A stretch of 64,000 nucleotides of DNA from Smallanthus sonchifolius (taxonomy: Eukaryota; Streptophyta; Magnoliopsida; Asterales; Asteraceae), in the NCBI GenBank assembly GCA_023525975.1, contig CM042027.1, forward strand, positions 86,956,007 to 87,020,006. The letters run 5' to 3'. Below are positions 25,201-36,069 of the stretch, piece after piece. Each line of letters begins with the position of its first letter. The first letter of the stretch is position 1. The position numbers were made by a program, and so were the translations under genes. The notes under the pieces were generated by a model. That model searched no databases. It saw only the letters and a program-made list of their open reading frames with translations, and had not been told where the DNA came from.

Positions 25201-28200
25201 TCCTATCCTAATATAGATTAGGTCAAATACTTGTATAAATAGATGTTTATGTGAATGAGGGGATCGACAATTCAAATACCTATTATCATTATCAACTCAG
25301 TCATTGTTGTATGCTGCGGCTTGAGACCTACCCCTGCACAAGCAACTGCAGTTAGTTGGGGTAGGTCTCAAGCCGCAGCATACAACAATGACTGAGTTGA
25401 TAATGATAATAGGTATTTGAATTGTCGATCCCCTCATTCACATAAACATCTATTTATACAAGTATTTGACCTAATCTATATTAGGATAGGATTGCCTATA
25501 TTTAATTACATATCAATTACAATGAATATCTCCTCAATTGTAGCCTATGATTTATCTCGGCTGATAATAGGTTTACGCGATTTTTATGTTTTCAATTTGT
25601 TTCATTCGTAATGTAACTTTTGCATGAAATCAGGAATTTCCATCATCTGGTGCTACCTTGGCAAGGGGATTTCAAAGTGTTTCAAATTTTCACATATAAA
25701 GATAAGAAAAAATTGCATGCGGCAGACAATACTTACTTCTTGTAAGAAATCAGCAACATTTTTCCTCTCTGGGCATTTGAAACCCATAGATTCAAAAAAT
25801 TCAAGCACGTTTTCACGTGGTCCCTCATACACGATCTTTCCATCGCTCAGAAGTATAATTTCATCAAATAAAGCATACGTCTCTGGCGCAGGCTGAAGAA
25901 GAGATATGAGAGCAGTTCCTTCGAGAATATGAACATATTGTTTTAGTGAATTCACTATTTGGAAGGTTGTAGAACTATCCAAACCAGTAGATATTTCGTC
26001 CATAAGAAGAACCTTCGATGGTCCAACTATCATTTCGCCTGTCAATATTTACCAAACTAGTCATAAAGTTGTTGGAATAATTGGATTGAGCACACACAAT
26101 GACGACGGGTTTTATGACCTAACTCCGGTACACGACTCTTTTATTATTTATATTGATCAAAACCACGCCAAAAACCAATTATGTAAAGCCCTATTTAAAC
26201 TAAAACAAATTTGCAAGCCAAGAGTCCTAAATAGACTTAAACTAGGAAACCAAAACTAGATAAACATACCAAACAAAATAAACCAAATCTTATCTTCTTT
26301 TCTCCCTTTGATTTTCTCCTTTCAAGATTAACGTCTTCAAAAATGACAAAGCTATATGTGATAAAACACTTCAGAGAATTGCAAACAAGAATCAATCTCA
26401 AACGCTTAACTCTTCACCGATTTTATTACCAAACATTTATCAAGAGAATCGATTACAAAAGAAATAAAGAAAGTGGAAGAATACAAATGAATGAAAGATC
26501 AAAGAATGTCCTGAACTAAAAAGCCACAAATCAGTATAGCTTAGTTCTAGTTAGCAACTGCATTAACAAACTAACTTCTACATGTTACAGAAGGAATTTT
26601 TTGCTAAAATGGGCTATAGGAGATTGTGTAATCACATTTGGGGCTGTTCTCTCTAAGTTTATACATTTGGGGTTGTCACAATTTGGATGGGCGACAGCTT
26701 CCCCACATTCTCACTCCAATCATTTGATGTGTCTGGTCAGTCAGTGAACCCAAAGTTGTCGCCCTTTGGAATGGCAGCAGCTTTCTTAATTGAATACAAA
26801 AGTTGTCGCCATTCTAAATGGCAGCAGCTTTTGGTGTGTTGTCTAGTCAAATAGAAAGCTGAGATGGAGGTGTGAGTGGAAGCTGTCGCCATTCCAAAGG
26901 GCGACAGCTTTGGGTTCACTGACTGACCAGACACATCAAATGATTGGAGTGAGAATTTGGGGAAGCTGTCGCCCATCCAAATGGCGACAACCCCAAATGT
27001 ATAAACTTAGAGAGAACAGCCCCAAATGTGATTACACAATCTCCTATAGCCTATTTTAGCAAAAAAATTCTTACAGAAGTAGTCCCTGCAGTTTGCCAAT
27101 TACCCTGAATAGACCTTCTACTTTAAAAGAACTATATGTTTGACTTCCAAGTTTGACTTTCAGGCTTTGACTTCTAACACAAAATGTCTTTACACTGTCT
27201 CCAATTTAAAAATAAAAGTACCTGTTGTAACACGCTTTTTTTGCCCGCCGGATATACCCCTGATCATTCGATCGCCTACCAATGTGTCGGCACACACATC
27301 TAACCCCAATATCTGCTCAAAAATAGTGTTTTTAAACTTCTAGGTAGTCGGTTTTCAGTTTTAATTGCTTTCATCATAGAAAACCTAATATAATATACCT
27401 TGAGTGTATAGTCTGTGACAACACTAGCTTCTTGACCTTTGGATGCTGCTGCCTAGAATATAAGAATCAACCATAACACCATTTCCATGAATTAAACCAC
27501 CGTCTCAATTAGAAGATGGTCAATTAAATGGTGTATATTTCAACCCATAATAAACATTTCTTTCTTTCTAAGCCTACAACAAATCAGCTGATTCTACTCA
27601 TTTTTTGGGCATATTTGGACATTTAAAAGTTTGTACATATCTGACCTTCATGTAGATATCAAGATCAGGATCGGGTTTAATGTTCGCATTTTTCTCTCTT
27701 CTTGACAACTCAACCAACATCTCTGTAAAACATACTTTAGATCTTGAAATATTAAATCTTGGAGAAGTAAATGTGATGATCATAAACTAACCATAACGTG
27801 ATCCTACTCCTTGGAACCGGCCAGAGAAAGCCAATGTTTCTCTAACGGTCATTTCTCCAATATGAACGTCATTTTGACTTATATATGCTGAAGTTCTCAT
27901 GGGTACAAACTCATGAAACTCGTGCCCATTGTACGACACCTTTCCAGAGACCTACATTAATGAATTGTTCTTTTAACTTTCTATTTGAGACATAAACATA
28001 ATTTCATAGATAATCGCTTTCTAAACAAATTAATTAGTGTGACCATGGGCACATATTTGTGTTTTGAGAAAACAGATACGGAAGTTCAAATGATAACCGA
28101 TTATATGATAACCACTCTCAAACATAGTGTTACATATAAATAACAATTATCCAGGGCCGGTCATGAGATTCCTCAAAATGTTTTGGGCCCGGGACATTTT

Positions 28201-31049
28201 AAAAAAACGGGCCCCATAATATAAACTCATAATGGCATAATAAAAAACTATAACAAACGAATAACGATTATTTTGTTATTTTTTAATAAGTTTGAAAACC
28301 TAGTGGGCTTTTTTAATTTCTAAGTGGTTAATAAGATAAATGGATGATACAAGTAGTGGGCATTTTTTTAATTTCTAAGTGGGTTAATAGTATAAATGGA
28401 TAATACAAGTTGGACCTTTTATAAATATGTATACACTAGAAAATATGACCCGCGCGTGGCGGCGGGTTTGTTAACCTCGTTACGCGCATTGAGGCGAGAA
28501 CAATAACGTCACTAACTACATAAAAGAAACGTATGAAGTTGTCACGACTCGGTCATGGAGTTCGAAAAATAGATAAATTGTGGCGCGAATAGGAGTTAAC
28601 ATTTAAACGATAAATTCGTTAAACTTGAGGTGGTAAAATTAACAATTTACAAAGCTAGGGGTGAGTTTTGCCATTTTACCAAAGTGGGGGGAGAAGTATC
28701 AAATTACCAATTTATAAAGTTAGTGGTTAGTTATGTCATTTTCACAAAGTCATGGGTGTCAGATTAACAATTGCAAAGTTGTGGGTGACTTTTGTGAGCA
28801 ATGATCTATTTTAAAAAGAAGAATAAAAAGGAGGGCTGCAGGAATCGAACCTGCAACCTCCTTGAGTGGAAGAGCATTAACAGGTAATTTAAAACCAACT
28901 CATCTAACTCAAACTTTTGTAATATTCTAAAAACATGAAATATGTAACTGGTGGAGACAATCTAGAGGGTCAAACTCAAGTAATTTTTAAAAAAAAAAAC
29001 TACTGGGCCCTTAGGAGACCGGGCCCCGGACGGTTGCCCTCCCCGCCCCCCTTAGGGCCGCCCCTGCAATTGTCATTCTGTTAGTGTTATATATACGTAA
29101 CACTATGTGTCACGTATATGTAACATTAAGTAAAACTCCTCAATTCTGTATTTATGTTCAATATATATGTTCAAAATACTTAACTACTATTCTAATAGTT
29201 AAAAGAAAAAAATAATTTATCAGTTATGTGATTGTTTGAGAGTGATTATCATGGTTATCACATAGAAACTAATTATTATTTGAACTCTTCCCTGCATACA
29301 GATTTATTGGATTTTTTTGAATGATATTATAAAAGCTACAAATTTAATTTAGTAGATATTAGAAGTTTTAAATATCAACAATCTTAAGTTATTATGCATT
29401 TATAGGTGAGAGTTTTTAATTACTTCCTAAAGCATATAAAAACTAGAAGTACTATTAGACCATTAATCATTATTTGTACGCTTTTATATAATCCATGAAG
29501 ATTTCTCATATTTTTGGTGATACCTCGAGCTCCTTAGCAAGATTCCCAGCCAATGCCAATAACAACGTTGTCTTCCCTGAACTTGGGGGCCCCAAGAGCA
29601 AAGTCATTCTGAATAATAATTATTCCATTAATTCCATAAGTTTTTATCAAAAGCAATAAGAAATTCAAATTCCACATTGTTTCGTGTTCTTCCATCTCAC
29701 CTGCCCGGTTTAACAATTCCACTGACATCATCGAGGATGGTTATATGATTTTTTCTATTCGGGAGCAAGTGGAAAAAGTTCAAGAAACCCTATTGGAAGG
29801 AAGCAAAATCGTAAAAACGTTAGATTTACCTAAAATTTCATACAAAAAACATGATGGTGAATTTCTTCTTTTGGTTAATATCATAAAAAAACAATAGTAA
29901 TTGTTTTATTTTTTATGAAAACAATCTCTCATCCTAATCTTGGTTGTTAAGGTGCTCAACTTGTAAAAGATACAAAAAGTTAATATACTAATTTTTTAAT
30001 ACTAAAATCTCTAAACTTTTGTAAAATACCCGCATTTTTGAACTTTTTAAATTTTAAATAATAACTTGTTGACTTTTAACTTAGTCAAAATAGAATAGCA
30101 TATTTTAATTTTCTTTTTTAAGTTTTAAATGTAATTAGTTGAATTATTTTGTGATCAATTTAACAAGTCATTTTTTTAAAAAAAATCAGAGGACGTACAT
30201 TTTACACAAGTTTAACAACTTTAATATATAAAAATTAGTTTAGTGATTTTTTTTTATCTTTTCTCTGTAAGAGACTTTAATATTATTATTATTCCTCTGC
30301 CTAACTTTCCTAGAGAATACTTCTTTAATATACAAAAAATATTGTACATAATTTTTCGTGTACTTTTTATAAGTTAAGGGATTTTAATATATACCAAAAT
30401 TAGGTTTGATATAATCTTTTGTTAAATAAGAAAGTATAATAGTTTTTATAATATTAATACTTTTTTTTTTATACATTCATTATTGTAAGTTTTACCTCAA
30501 CAATATCAAGGTAGAAATTGATAAAGCTAGGTAAAGCTCTGCTTCCTGTATTAACATCTGCCTCTACACTTAAGTGCTCAAATTTAACTTCAATTGTTGG
30601 CAAATCAATCCCAACCCTGTAAAGTTTCCAATCAATTCATGATAATAATTAACATATTAAGAGTACAATGGCAAAAGGAAAAATGTTTGGTACCTATCAA
30701 TTCTATTTCTGAGCCTCAACAAGAACTTCTCATTATCTTCATCAGCACTATTCACAAGCCGATCAAGTAATCGTTTTCGTTCTTCCATTCCAAGATCATC
30801 GACATTAACTTCATTAGAAGCCCCGGTTGATCCAAACAAAAGACCTTTCTTCAAACGATCAAAAGTCGGTAGCTTTTCAATAGCAGCCCATTTAAGAGCT
30901 TCTTCGTCGTTTTCTTCGCGAGAAGATTTTGAAAAAACATCCATACCGGAATTTCTCCATACAGAAGTACTCGCGGCTCGTAAACTCTTTATATGTCCAC
31001 TGCTTGTTCTTAAACTACTACTTGCTTTGTATATATCACTCCCATCCAT
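19243..31049 (-). CDS. PDR-B: complete full-size ABCG (PDR) transporter
   Basis: Exporter of the AtABCG40/PDR1 group; substrate unknown. Exons: 31049-30694, 30616-30496, 29789-29701, 29608-29524, 27951-27792, 27722-27646, 27452-27399, 27312-27222, 26038-25737, 25062-24781, 24695-24379, 24284-24124, 24038-23935, 23835-23685, 23601-23438, 21654-21322, 21241-20951, 20853-20770, 20678-20545, 20448-20221, 20130-19959, 19838-19584, 19500-19243. They total 4269 nt (1422 residues), the usual PDR length, with GT-AG ends throughout and no stop. NBD1: Walker A GPPSSGKTT (about residue 195), ISGGQKKRVT (about 334), LLMDEIST (about 357). NBD2: GVSGAGKTT (about 870), the degenerate signature LSTEQ typical of the family (about 976), IIFMDEPTS, CTIHQPS. 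TMD1 is about 540-785 and TMD2 about 1120-1422, ending FNFQKR. It has one more intron (20854-20950) than PDR-C. Introns hold several transposons. Confidence 0.95.
20462..20575 (-). repeat. Short duplication at the exon 18 donor of PDR-B
   Basis: The words 'ataaagttctgaattcttgtag' at the exon 18 end (20548-20570) recur at about 20488-20510 as 'ataaagttgtgaattcttgtag' inside the following intron. A partial copy of the exon end thus sits about 60 bp downstream of the real donor. Confidence 0.6.
21940..22360. mobile_element. Foldback (Mutator-like?) element in intron 15 of PDR-B
   Basis: Sequence from about 21950 (CCTTGGTAGGGGCGACCTC, TTGGCCTCAAT-type words, GTGCACTA) is repeated in inverted orientation at about 22265-22345, giving arms of roughly 75-90 bp around a 250-bp centre. 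The 'gcgac' rich style resembles the Mutator-like foldback at 26594-27070. No target duplication was read, so the class is an inference. Confidence 0.6.
22595..22770. mobile_element. GC-rich Harbinger-type MITE segment in intron 15 of PDR-B
   Basis: Strongly G-rich tract with repeated GTGAGGG/GGGCGTG words, resembling the ends of the Harbinger-related relics near 32220 and 38970. It creates a spurious proline-rich open frame on the minus strand. DNA from 22775 to 22985 may be another insertion of unknown type. Confidence 0.45.
25126..25566. mobile_element. 441-bp near-perfect palindrome in intron 9 of PDR-B
   Basis: Two 209-bp arms (25126-25334 and 25358-25566) are reverse complements with no difference that I could find, around a 23-bp centre. 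The ends are TATCAGCCGAG and CTCGGCTGATA, flanked by the 5-bp duplication ATAGG (25121-25125 and 25567-25571). PDR-A lacks it at the matching intron. Five-bp duplications are typical of LTR-retrotransposon integrase, and each arm has a TATAAATA box, so it may be two LTR copies tail to tail. The TG...CA ends are absent, so the class is uncertain. Confidence 0.8.
26070..27179. mobile_element. Probable solo LTR in intron 8 of PDR-B, interrupted by a foldback element
   Basis: Compared with PDR-A, intron 8 of PDR-B carries extra DNA beginning TGTTGGAATAATTGG (26070) and ending GACTTCTAACA (27179), i.e. TG...CA ends with inverted TGTTRG tips as in plant LTRs. No internal retroelement coding is present. 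The flanks (AAAGT left, CAAAA right) do not give a clear duplication. Bases 26585-27079 inside it are a later insertion. Confidence 0.5.
26594..27070. mobile_element. Foldback Mutator-like (MULE) MITE with 9-bp target duplication
   Basis: Terminal inverted repeats of about 190 bp start GAATTTTTTGCTAAAAT and end in the inverse TTTTAGCAAAAAAATTC. Both ends are flanked by TTACAGAAG (26585-26593 and 27071-27079), the 9-bp duplication typical of Mutator-like elements. The arms carry paired words such as GGGCGACAGCTT. No coding capacity. It lies in intron 8 of PDR-B, nested in the presumed solo LTR. Confidence 0.9.
28152..29066. mobile_element. hAT-type nonautonomous element in intron 4 of PDR-B
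   Basis: Begins CAGGGCCGG and ends CCGCCCCTG, an imperfect inverted repeat of the hAT class. It is flanked by the 8-bp near-duplication CAATTATC (28144-28151) and CAATTGTC (29067-29074). The inside is noncoding and includes words such as 'gggcccgggacattttaaaaaa' near the left end and 'ggcccttaggagaccgggcccc' near the right end. It carries an embedded tRNA-like segment at 28832-28925. The element at 47619-47966 is the same family. Confidence 0.85.
28832..28925 (-). mobile_element. tRNA-like (SINE-type) segment inside the hAT element
   Basis: The minus strand reads TTAGATGAGTTGG (A-box-like), then GCAGGTTCGATTCCTGC, a good B box with a T-arm-like stem. The rest does not fold as a tRNA, and the segment is embedded in transposon DNA. 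Confidence 0.5.
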
Positions 31050-31169
31050 TCCACTCACGGTCAAAAGACAAAATTTCAATAAATCAATCGATAACAAACG
31101 GGGTCTCTTTTGTATGGTGAATTAACGTTTTGTAGATGTTAAAGAGAATTTTGAAGCTTTGCAGGAGGT

Positions 31170-31175
31170 TTTATA
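31170..31175 (-). promoter_or_regulatory. TATA box of PDR-B
   Basis: On the minus strand TTGCTATAAAACC lies about 121 bp upstream of the PDR-B start, in the same setting as in PDR-A. PDR-C has only a degenerate TTGATAAAAAAAACCC about 55 bp upstream of its start. Confidence 0.65.
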
Positions 31176-31285
31176 GCAAGAATAAGAGGAGGTATGTAAT
31201 TTGTAGCGGATTTTAACTAGAAAGATTAAATTAAAATAATAATAAATAAAATGTTGATAGGAAACCGTGGGGTGGATTGATAAGG

Positions 31286-31304
31286 TGAATCTCGACCGTT
31301 GATT
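31286..31304 (-). promoter_or_regulatory. Upstream block shared with PDR-A
   Basis: TGAATCTCGACCGTTGATT differs by one base from the block upstream of PDR-A. Both genes also share a second block, ATTAATGCAACGG or a close variant, a little further upstream (around 31350 here). Function is inferred only. Confidence 0.4.
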
Positions 31305-31599
31305 TTTTGCTTTTAGTACGCGAGTAATTAAATTGTATATCACTAATTGGCATTAATGCAACGGTTTTGTTGGTTTAGAATATTATGGGGCTACATCTTG
31401 GGTGCCTCGACAATCCGGTTATAAAAAATAAGTCAGAGCGTAGCTTACGCCCTCTCGGCGTAGTTTTCGACAAGCGATTTCGACCAAAAGAGATTTCGAT
31501 CGAAAAGGATTTTGATCTAAGAGTTTTCGGATGAAATGATTTAGCATTGACATGTCTAGTTCGTGACTTTTGAACAGATTGATTAGCATTCCACCCAAC

Positions 31600-31760
31600 T
31601 TGAAGTAGGGGTGTTCAAAAATATCTTAATCCGAAACCAAACCCGAATTATCCGAAATTCTGAATCCGAACTATCCGAAAATTCGGCTCGGATTCGGATA
31701 TTAATATTGGAGATTTTCGGATACTTTGGATATCCGATATCCAAAATATATTTTTTTAAT
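31600..31760. repeat. Degenerate CCGAA-rich repeat, probable DNA-transposon end
   Basis: Starts GGGGTGTTCAAAAATAT and then repeats CCGAA/ATCCGAA and inverted TTCGGAT words many times over about 140 bp. Similar degenerate short-word blocks at 49735-50310 and 61270-61500 use other words. Such blocks are typical of subterminal regions of DNA transposons. Confidence 0.45.
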
Positions 31761-32200
31761 TATTTATTATTTCAAACCCTAAAAAGGTAAAAGGCTCGTG
31801 TGTGTGCTCATATCACTTCACTATCAGTGTAGCCATCATCACTTGTGATTGTTTGTATAGATCAAAGTATTACCCTGAGGAGTAAGAGAGAAAGGGATCT
31901 TGTCCTTAGACATGATCCATATGTGATAGTTACAGTGTGTCTTGTACAAGTGAAACAATAGTTTCGACAGAGTAAAAGGAGGACACCTTAACGGGTTTCC
32001 TTAAAATAAAGGTTTAATTAAAGACAGTAACAAAACAGTTTTATAATTGTATCGTTGTAAAGTTTTAAAAGTAAATGCAAAGTGTTTTAAAGTTAAAGAA
32101 AGAAAAGCTTATTCTATTTTTAATAAATACTAAGCTACAAAAAGATATTTCAAGATAGAAATCATCAGTGTTATCTGACTTTAAAGACTAAACGTAATGC
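31761..32200. other. No gene recognised
   Basis: Intergenic DNA without a recognisable coding or repeat signature. Confidence 0.35.
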
Positions 32201-32204
32201 AAAG

Positions 32205-32780
32205 GTGAAGGCCGGAGCGTGGTGCCACCTCACCCACCATGAGCGTGGAACACCGCGCCGGGTAGGGGTGAGGGCGGGCGTAGAGGGGGCCGGGTGGTGG
32301 TGTTCACCGGGCTTTTTTGACCGTTGGGCATTGATTTAATCCAAAATATTTTTTATTTTTTTATTTACCCTATATAAATTTATATATGTTGCTCATTAAT
32401 TTAAAAAATAAAAATTTATTTTTTTTATTTACCCTATATAAATACCAACTAAATTTCTATACAATATTTCTTCATTCTTCTCTCTATTTTTTTATAAAAA
32501 CAACCCAAAAATGTTTCCATGGCAATTTATAAAAACAACCCAAAAATATTTTTTTTAATATTAACTTGTTTTTTAATGTTATATTGTTTTTTTAATATTA
32601 CGTTTTAATTTTAGTATTAATTAAAATAAATAATAATTATGTAATTATTACAAAACCGGTCACATTCACCCTACTATTACACACCTGGTGAAGGTAAGGG
32701 TGAGTTTGGCACTGTCTATGTGGCACAGTATGTGCTCTCACATTCACCCTTGCATTACTCATAGTCTAATATGCATGACA
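32205..32780. mobile_element. Harbinger-related nonautonomous element
   Basis: GC-rich left part (GGAGCGTGGTGCCACC, GTGGAACACCGCGCCGGG) followed by AT-rich DNA containing 'acaaccc-aaaaatgtttcca', reminiscent of the start of the Harbinger ORFs elsewhere here. It ends in CACCCT/GGTGAA words near 32665-32760. There is no intact ORF. Limits are approximate. Confidence 0.45.
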
Positions 32781-32789
32781 GGTAGTAAA

Positions 32790-33230
32790 AGTAAAAGAAA
32801 ATAATGAGTTAAAGGAGCCGCGAGGGCCGGATGGCATGGATGTCGGGTTGCTGTGCTGAATACTGACTTTCCTATTCCCGATAGTTTATGTTTTAATGTT
32901 TAATGATTTGGATGATGAATGTTTTGATTTAAAGACTTATGCTGTAATAGATTCTGATTTCTGGTTTAATAATTATGTTTATCATGTTTTGTGCCAACTA
33001 TTAGATATACCCGATTTTAAACATTTCAATTCCAGTTTGATACTATCTGGTTACACGTCATGCTTCATAAACCTAAAACTCAGGAATGGTCATTTTTCTC
33101 TAGTTGTTTTTAAAACCCAATTTACTTTTGCTTTTGCAATCACTTTCACAATCAATCACTTCAAAACATCAGTTTTACTTTTAATTGCATAGATTACTTA
33201 GATTTTTATAATTAGCATTTTCTATAAAGT
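32790..33230. other. No gene recognised
   Basis: A 98-codon open frame (32896-33192) is AT-rich and Phe/Leu-rich, has no recognisable motif and looks like chance. Confidence 0.35.
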
Positions 33231-33234
33231 CCAT

Positions 33235-33660
33235 ATGGATTTAACAACCCTACTCATTACCCTACAATCTAAGGTAGATAAGAACCGAGTTTTAAATATA
33301 TTTTTTATTGCACTTCGACACACGATCAATAATCACTTTGTTCGGGAGAAAGTTTGTAGTGGTCATATTCGAGTGTTACATATTCCATCAGCGTTACAGT
33401 ATGGAGACATATTCACCAAAGGTCTTCCTCGTCAACTGTTCGAGAACTTAAAATCCAGTTTAAGTGTGTCTTGCTTTCGCTCGAACTGCGGGGAAATATT
33501 AACTATTATATTTAAACTAATATATTTAGGTGAATATTTGTAGACAGGCTAGACTCATTAGGGTTTACCGGTTTATGTAACATTATCTTTATTTAAAGGG
33601 TTTAACCTCTCGATGGAATACACATTCAATATTGAAAACCATAAACGTTTTTAAAAAAGA
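33235..33660 (+). mobile_element. 3' end of a Ty1/copia element: RNase H tail plus LTR
   Basis: The plus-strand frame to about 33480 contains HFVREKVCSGHIRVLHIPS and DIFTKGLPRQLFENLKSSL, the conserved C-terminus of copia pol. A polypurine-like GCGGGGAA follows at about 33487, then a short LTR-like region with TATTTAAAGG and the end ACCATAAACG near 33650. Everything upstream is missing. Confidence 0.75.
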
Positions 33661-34330
33661 ACAAACTTTAATATTGTCCTCTTTCCATTGGTAGTTTTGA
33701 ATTGATAATGGTCACTGCCCTAATTCCTATAATTCCTAACTATTATGTTTCTCGTCATTCTTTCTCATTTTTTTTCTAAAAGGATCTTTCTCTCTCATCA
33801 TGTCATGCTTTTTAATTTTTGTACTAAAACTCTAATTTCAAATCCATAATTCTCAAACAAATTGTAAATTCTTTAAAGAAAAAAATATATAAAAGCTTCA
33901 TTATGTTTATAGCCCCTAGAAATTGAATTTGGAGAAGTTCAACGTAGTTCTCTATAAAAGATTATTTAATAGAATTTATAACTGGCCTTAATTGTCGATA
34001 TAGCAACACCACTAATTGCATGTACTATGTTAATTATACAAGACATTCAATTATTTATGAAACCTGTTCGAAAACATTATTAATGAAACAGTATATTATA
34101 AAACTAAATTATTTGATTTATAGATATCGTTTTTTTATAAACAGTGTATAAATCAAACTACAAAGTTAATATTACAACTAAAACATGCAATTAAAAACTA
34201 TTAAAATAATAGTTTAGAAGATAAAATTGTATAACTTACCCTCACTTAAGAAAATAAAGTTACCACAGATTACCGTTCATAAATTGTACAAGTGTTTTGT
34301 AACATCAATCTTAATGAAAGATACTATTTA
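33661..34330. other. No gene recognised
   Basis: AT-rich intergenic DNA with no long open frame. A GC-richer stretch at 34420-34720 containing AAACCCTAGCCTCC may be an LTR or leader of a retroelement, but no coding part adjoins it. Confidence 0.35.
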
Positions 34331-34729
34331 CATCCTAGACTTTTGTAAAATCCTGAAAATAAATGAAAGATAAATAAAACGGAGTTCGGAGAAATAAAAT
34401 GGAGAAATAAAATAGAGATCGAGAGGTGATCAGGTCGAGACACAGAAAGAAAGTCAATTGGGCTTGTGGGCTTAGGCCTTGGGCTGAAAATGGGTGGAAG
34501 GGGGAGGGCTAAAACCCTAGCCTCCTCCCCATCCTCATTCATCTTCATCAACTTTGTCTAGAGAGAGAAAGCTTCAAAGCCTCCATTCTTGACATTCTTT
34601 GAACTAGAGATCGTTGCTGAAGCATTTCTAAAGATCGGGAAAGAAGAAACACGCGAAAAACAAGTAACAAATCCTCCCAGGTTCGAGTTTATGATTGAAA
34701 AGGTGAGTTTTAGGGTTTTAAGTGGGTTT

Positions 34730-35440
34730 AACTACAAGAAAACAGACCTACAGCGACCATACCTTTAGCAAAGACACGAAATGTATTCTTTATAGGGTTT
34801 TTATTTATTTTTTTATTTTTAGAACCTATAGCGACGAAATTTAGTTGCTACAAGTCTTGGCGGGATAGCGGGAAAATGTGGCGCTTGGTGTAAAAGCTAT
34901 AGAGACGAAATGCCGTCTCCACAGATAAAAATATTTTGTTTTCCAATTTTTTATAAGAGTAAACTTTGTTTTTACTTCTTATGGTTTAACTATTTTAACC
35001 ATTTTGCTCTAATAGTTTGAAAATGGTCATTTTGCTCCCTGTGTTTACAGTTTTTACTCTAATATGCTCTCCGCCGCTGACTCCATCCATGATTTCGGTT
35101 AAATGTTACCCATTTTAACCCTTGCCAAAAGATAGAAATGCCCCTCATGTAAGGGGCACGTGGATAATATTTAACCAGAATTATGGATAGAGTTAGGGGC
35201 GTGAAGCATATTATAGTAAAAGATGGTCAAACTATAGGGAGCAAAAACGAAGTTTACTCTTTTTATAAAATAGATGGTAAATAAAAGGAGAAAAAAATTG
35301 TAAAGCAATTTATAGCGACGAAATCTGGTCTCTATAGATAATATAATATTTTCTTTTATTATTCTAAAAATTATTTGCTTAATTAATGTGAATCACCTAT
35401 AGCGACTAAACTTCGCCCCAATAGGGATACAAACTCAACC
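34730..35440. mobile_element. CACTA-type element with subterminal repeats, split by a MULE MITE
   Basis: Begins AACTACAAGAAAACAG (one base off the CACTACAAG terminus) and has repeated 'tatagcgacgaaat' words at 34825, 34890, 35322 and 35397, the same motif family as 16925-17230. It is noncoding. The right limit is uncertain. Confidence 0.5.
34957..35259. mobile_element. Mutator-like MITE with 9-bp target duplication
   Basis: Ends are GAGTAAACTTTGTTTTT and the inverse AAAAACGAAGTTTACTC, flanked by a perfect TTTTTATAA at 34948-34956 and 35260-35268. Inverted similarity continues for about 60 bp from each end. It is noncoding and nested in the CACTA-type element. Confidence 0.9.
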
Positions 35441-35761
35441 TAATCAGCTGAAGTTATTCATCCTCCTTACTTCAAGCTCAAAACAAAACCGTCTCACCCC
35501 CGTATCTGTCTGCCATAAGTGCACGAAATTTCCAACCCTAATCTCCGCCCAACAACAGAGGTTCCGAATCCGTCCCCACCCTATGTACGTATTTCCCTTT
35601 TTTTCTTGTACCCCTAATTGTGGTAGAAAACCAGCAACCAAACAGGCTGTGATCAGCCCTTCGGATCGCAATTCTGCAGCAAACAGGAACAACAAAACAA
35701 CCCAATCTTGGCAGCCCTATTCCCCTTTTTGTGATCCCCGGTGTAGAACTGTGTGTTTACC

Positions 35762-36050
35762 TAACCGAGGCTCTGATACCACTTGTTAGATATTAGATCA
35801 AAGGCGATCTCGAAGAAGCAAACACACACACACACACAATAGACAGAAAATAAAAGGACTCGAGAGATATATAGCGGTTCGGTCAATGTGACCTACATCC
35901 ACTGTTGCAACCAACATTTACATCATAGGGTATTTATAAGACAAATACTCTTGAAGAATAAGAAAACGTATTTTATGCAACAAGCCTAAAATAACCCATT
36001 AAGTTTAGAGCCGGCTAAAAGCTTCCGCAACACCCAACACGGTGGTGCAA
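35762..36050 (-). mobile_element. Copia-type 5' LTR with primer-binding site, relic
   Basis: On the minus strand TGGTATCAGAGCC (the initiator-tRNA-Met primer site) directly follows an LTR end reading ATCTAACA at about 35793-35786. The LTR-like region extends rightwards to about 36045. DNA at 35444-35760 may be the leader or gag of the same element but shows no recognisable motif. A (CA)n run is at 35820-35840. Confidence 0.6.
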
Positions 36051-36069
36051 CATCCGTGTCCCTTTTTGA

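Noticed and set aside
25063..25611. Two open frames on opposite strands encoding the same 50-residue peptide
   Set aside because: They are the mirror images produced by the two arms of the 441-bp palindrome, not genes.
28832..28925. Candidate tRNA gene on the minus strand
   Set aside because: Good B box but no cloverleaf, and it is embedded in a hAT element.
32896..33192. 98-codon plus-strand frame
   Set aside because: AT-rich, Phe/Leu/Ile-rich, with no domain and no splice or promoter context; likely chance.
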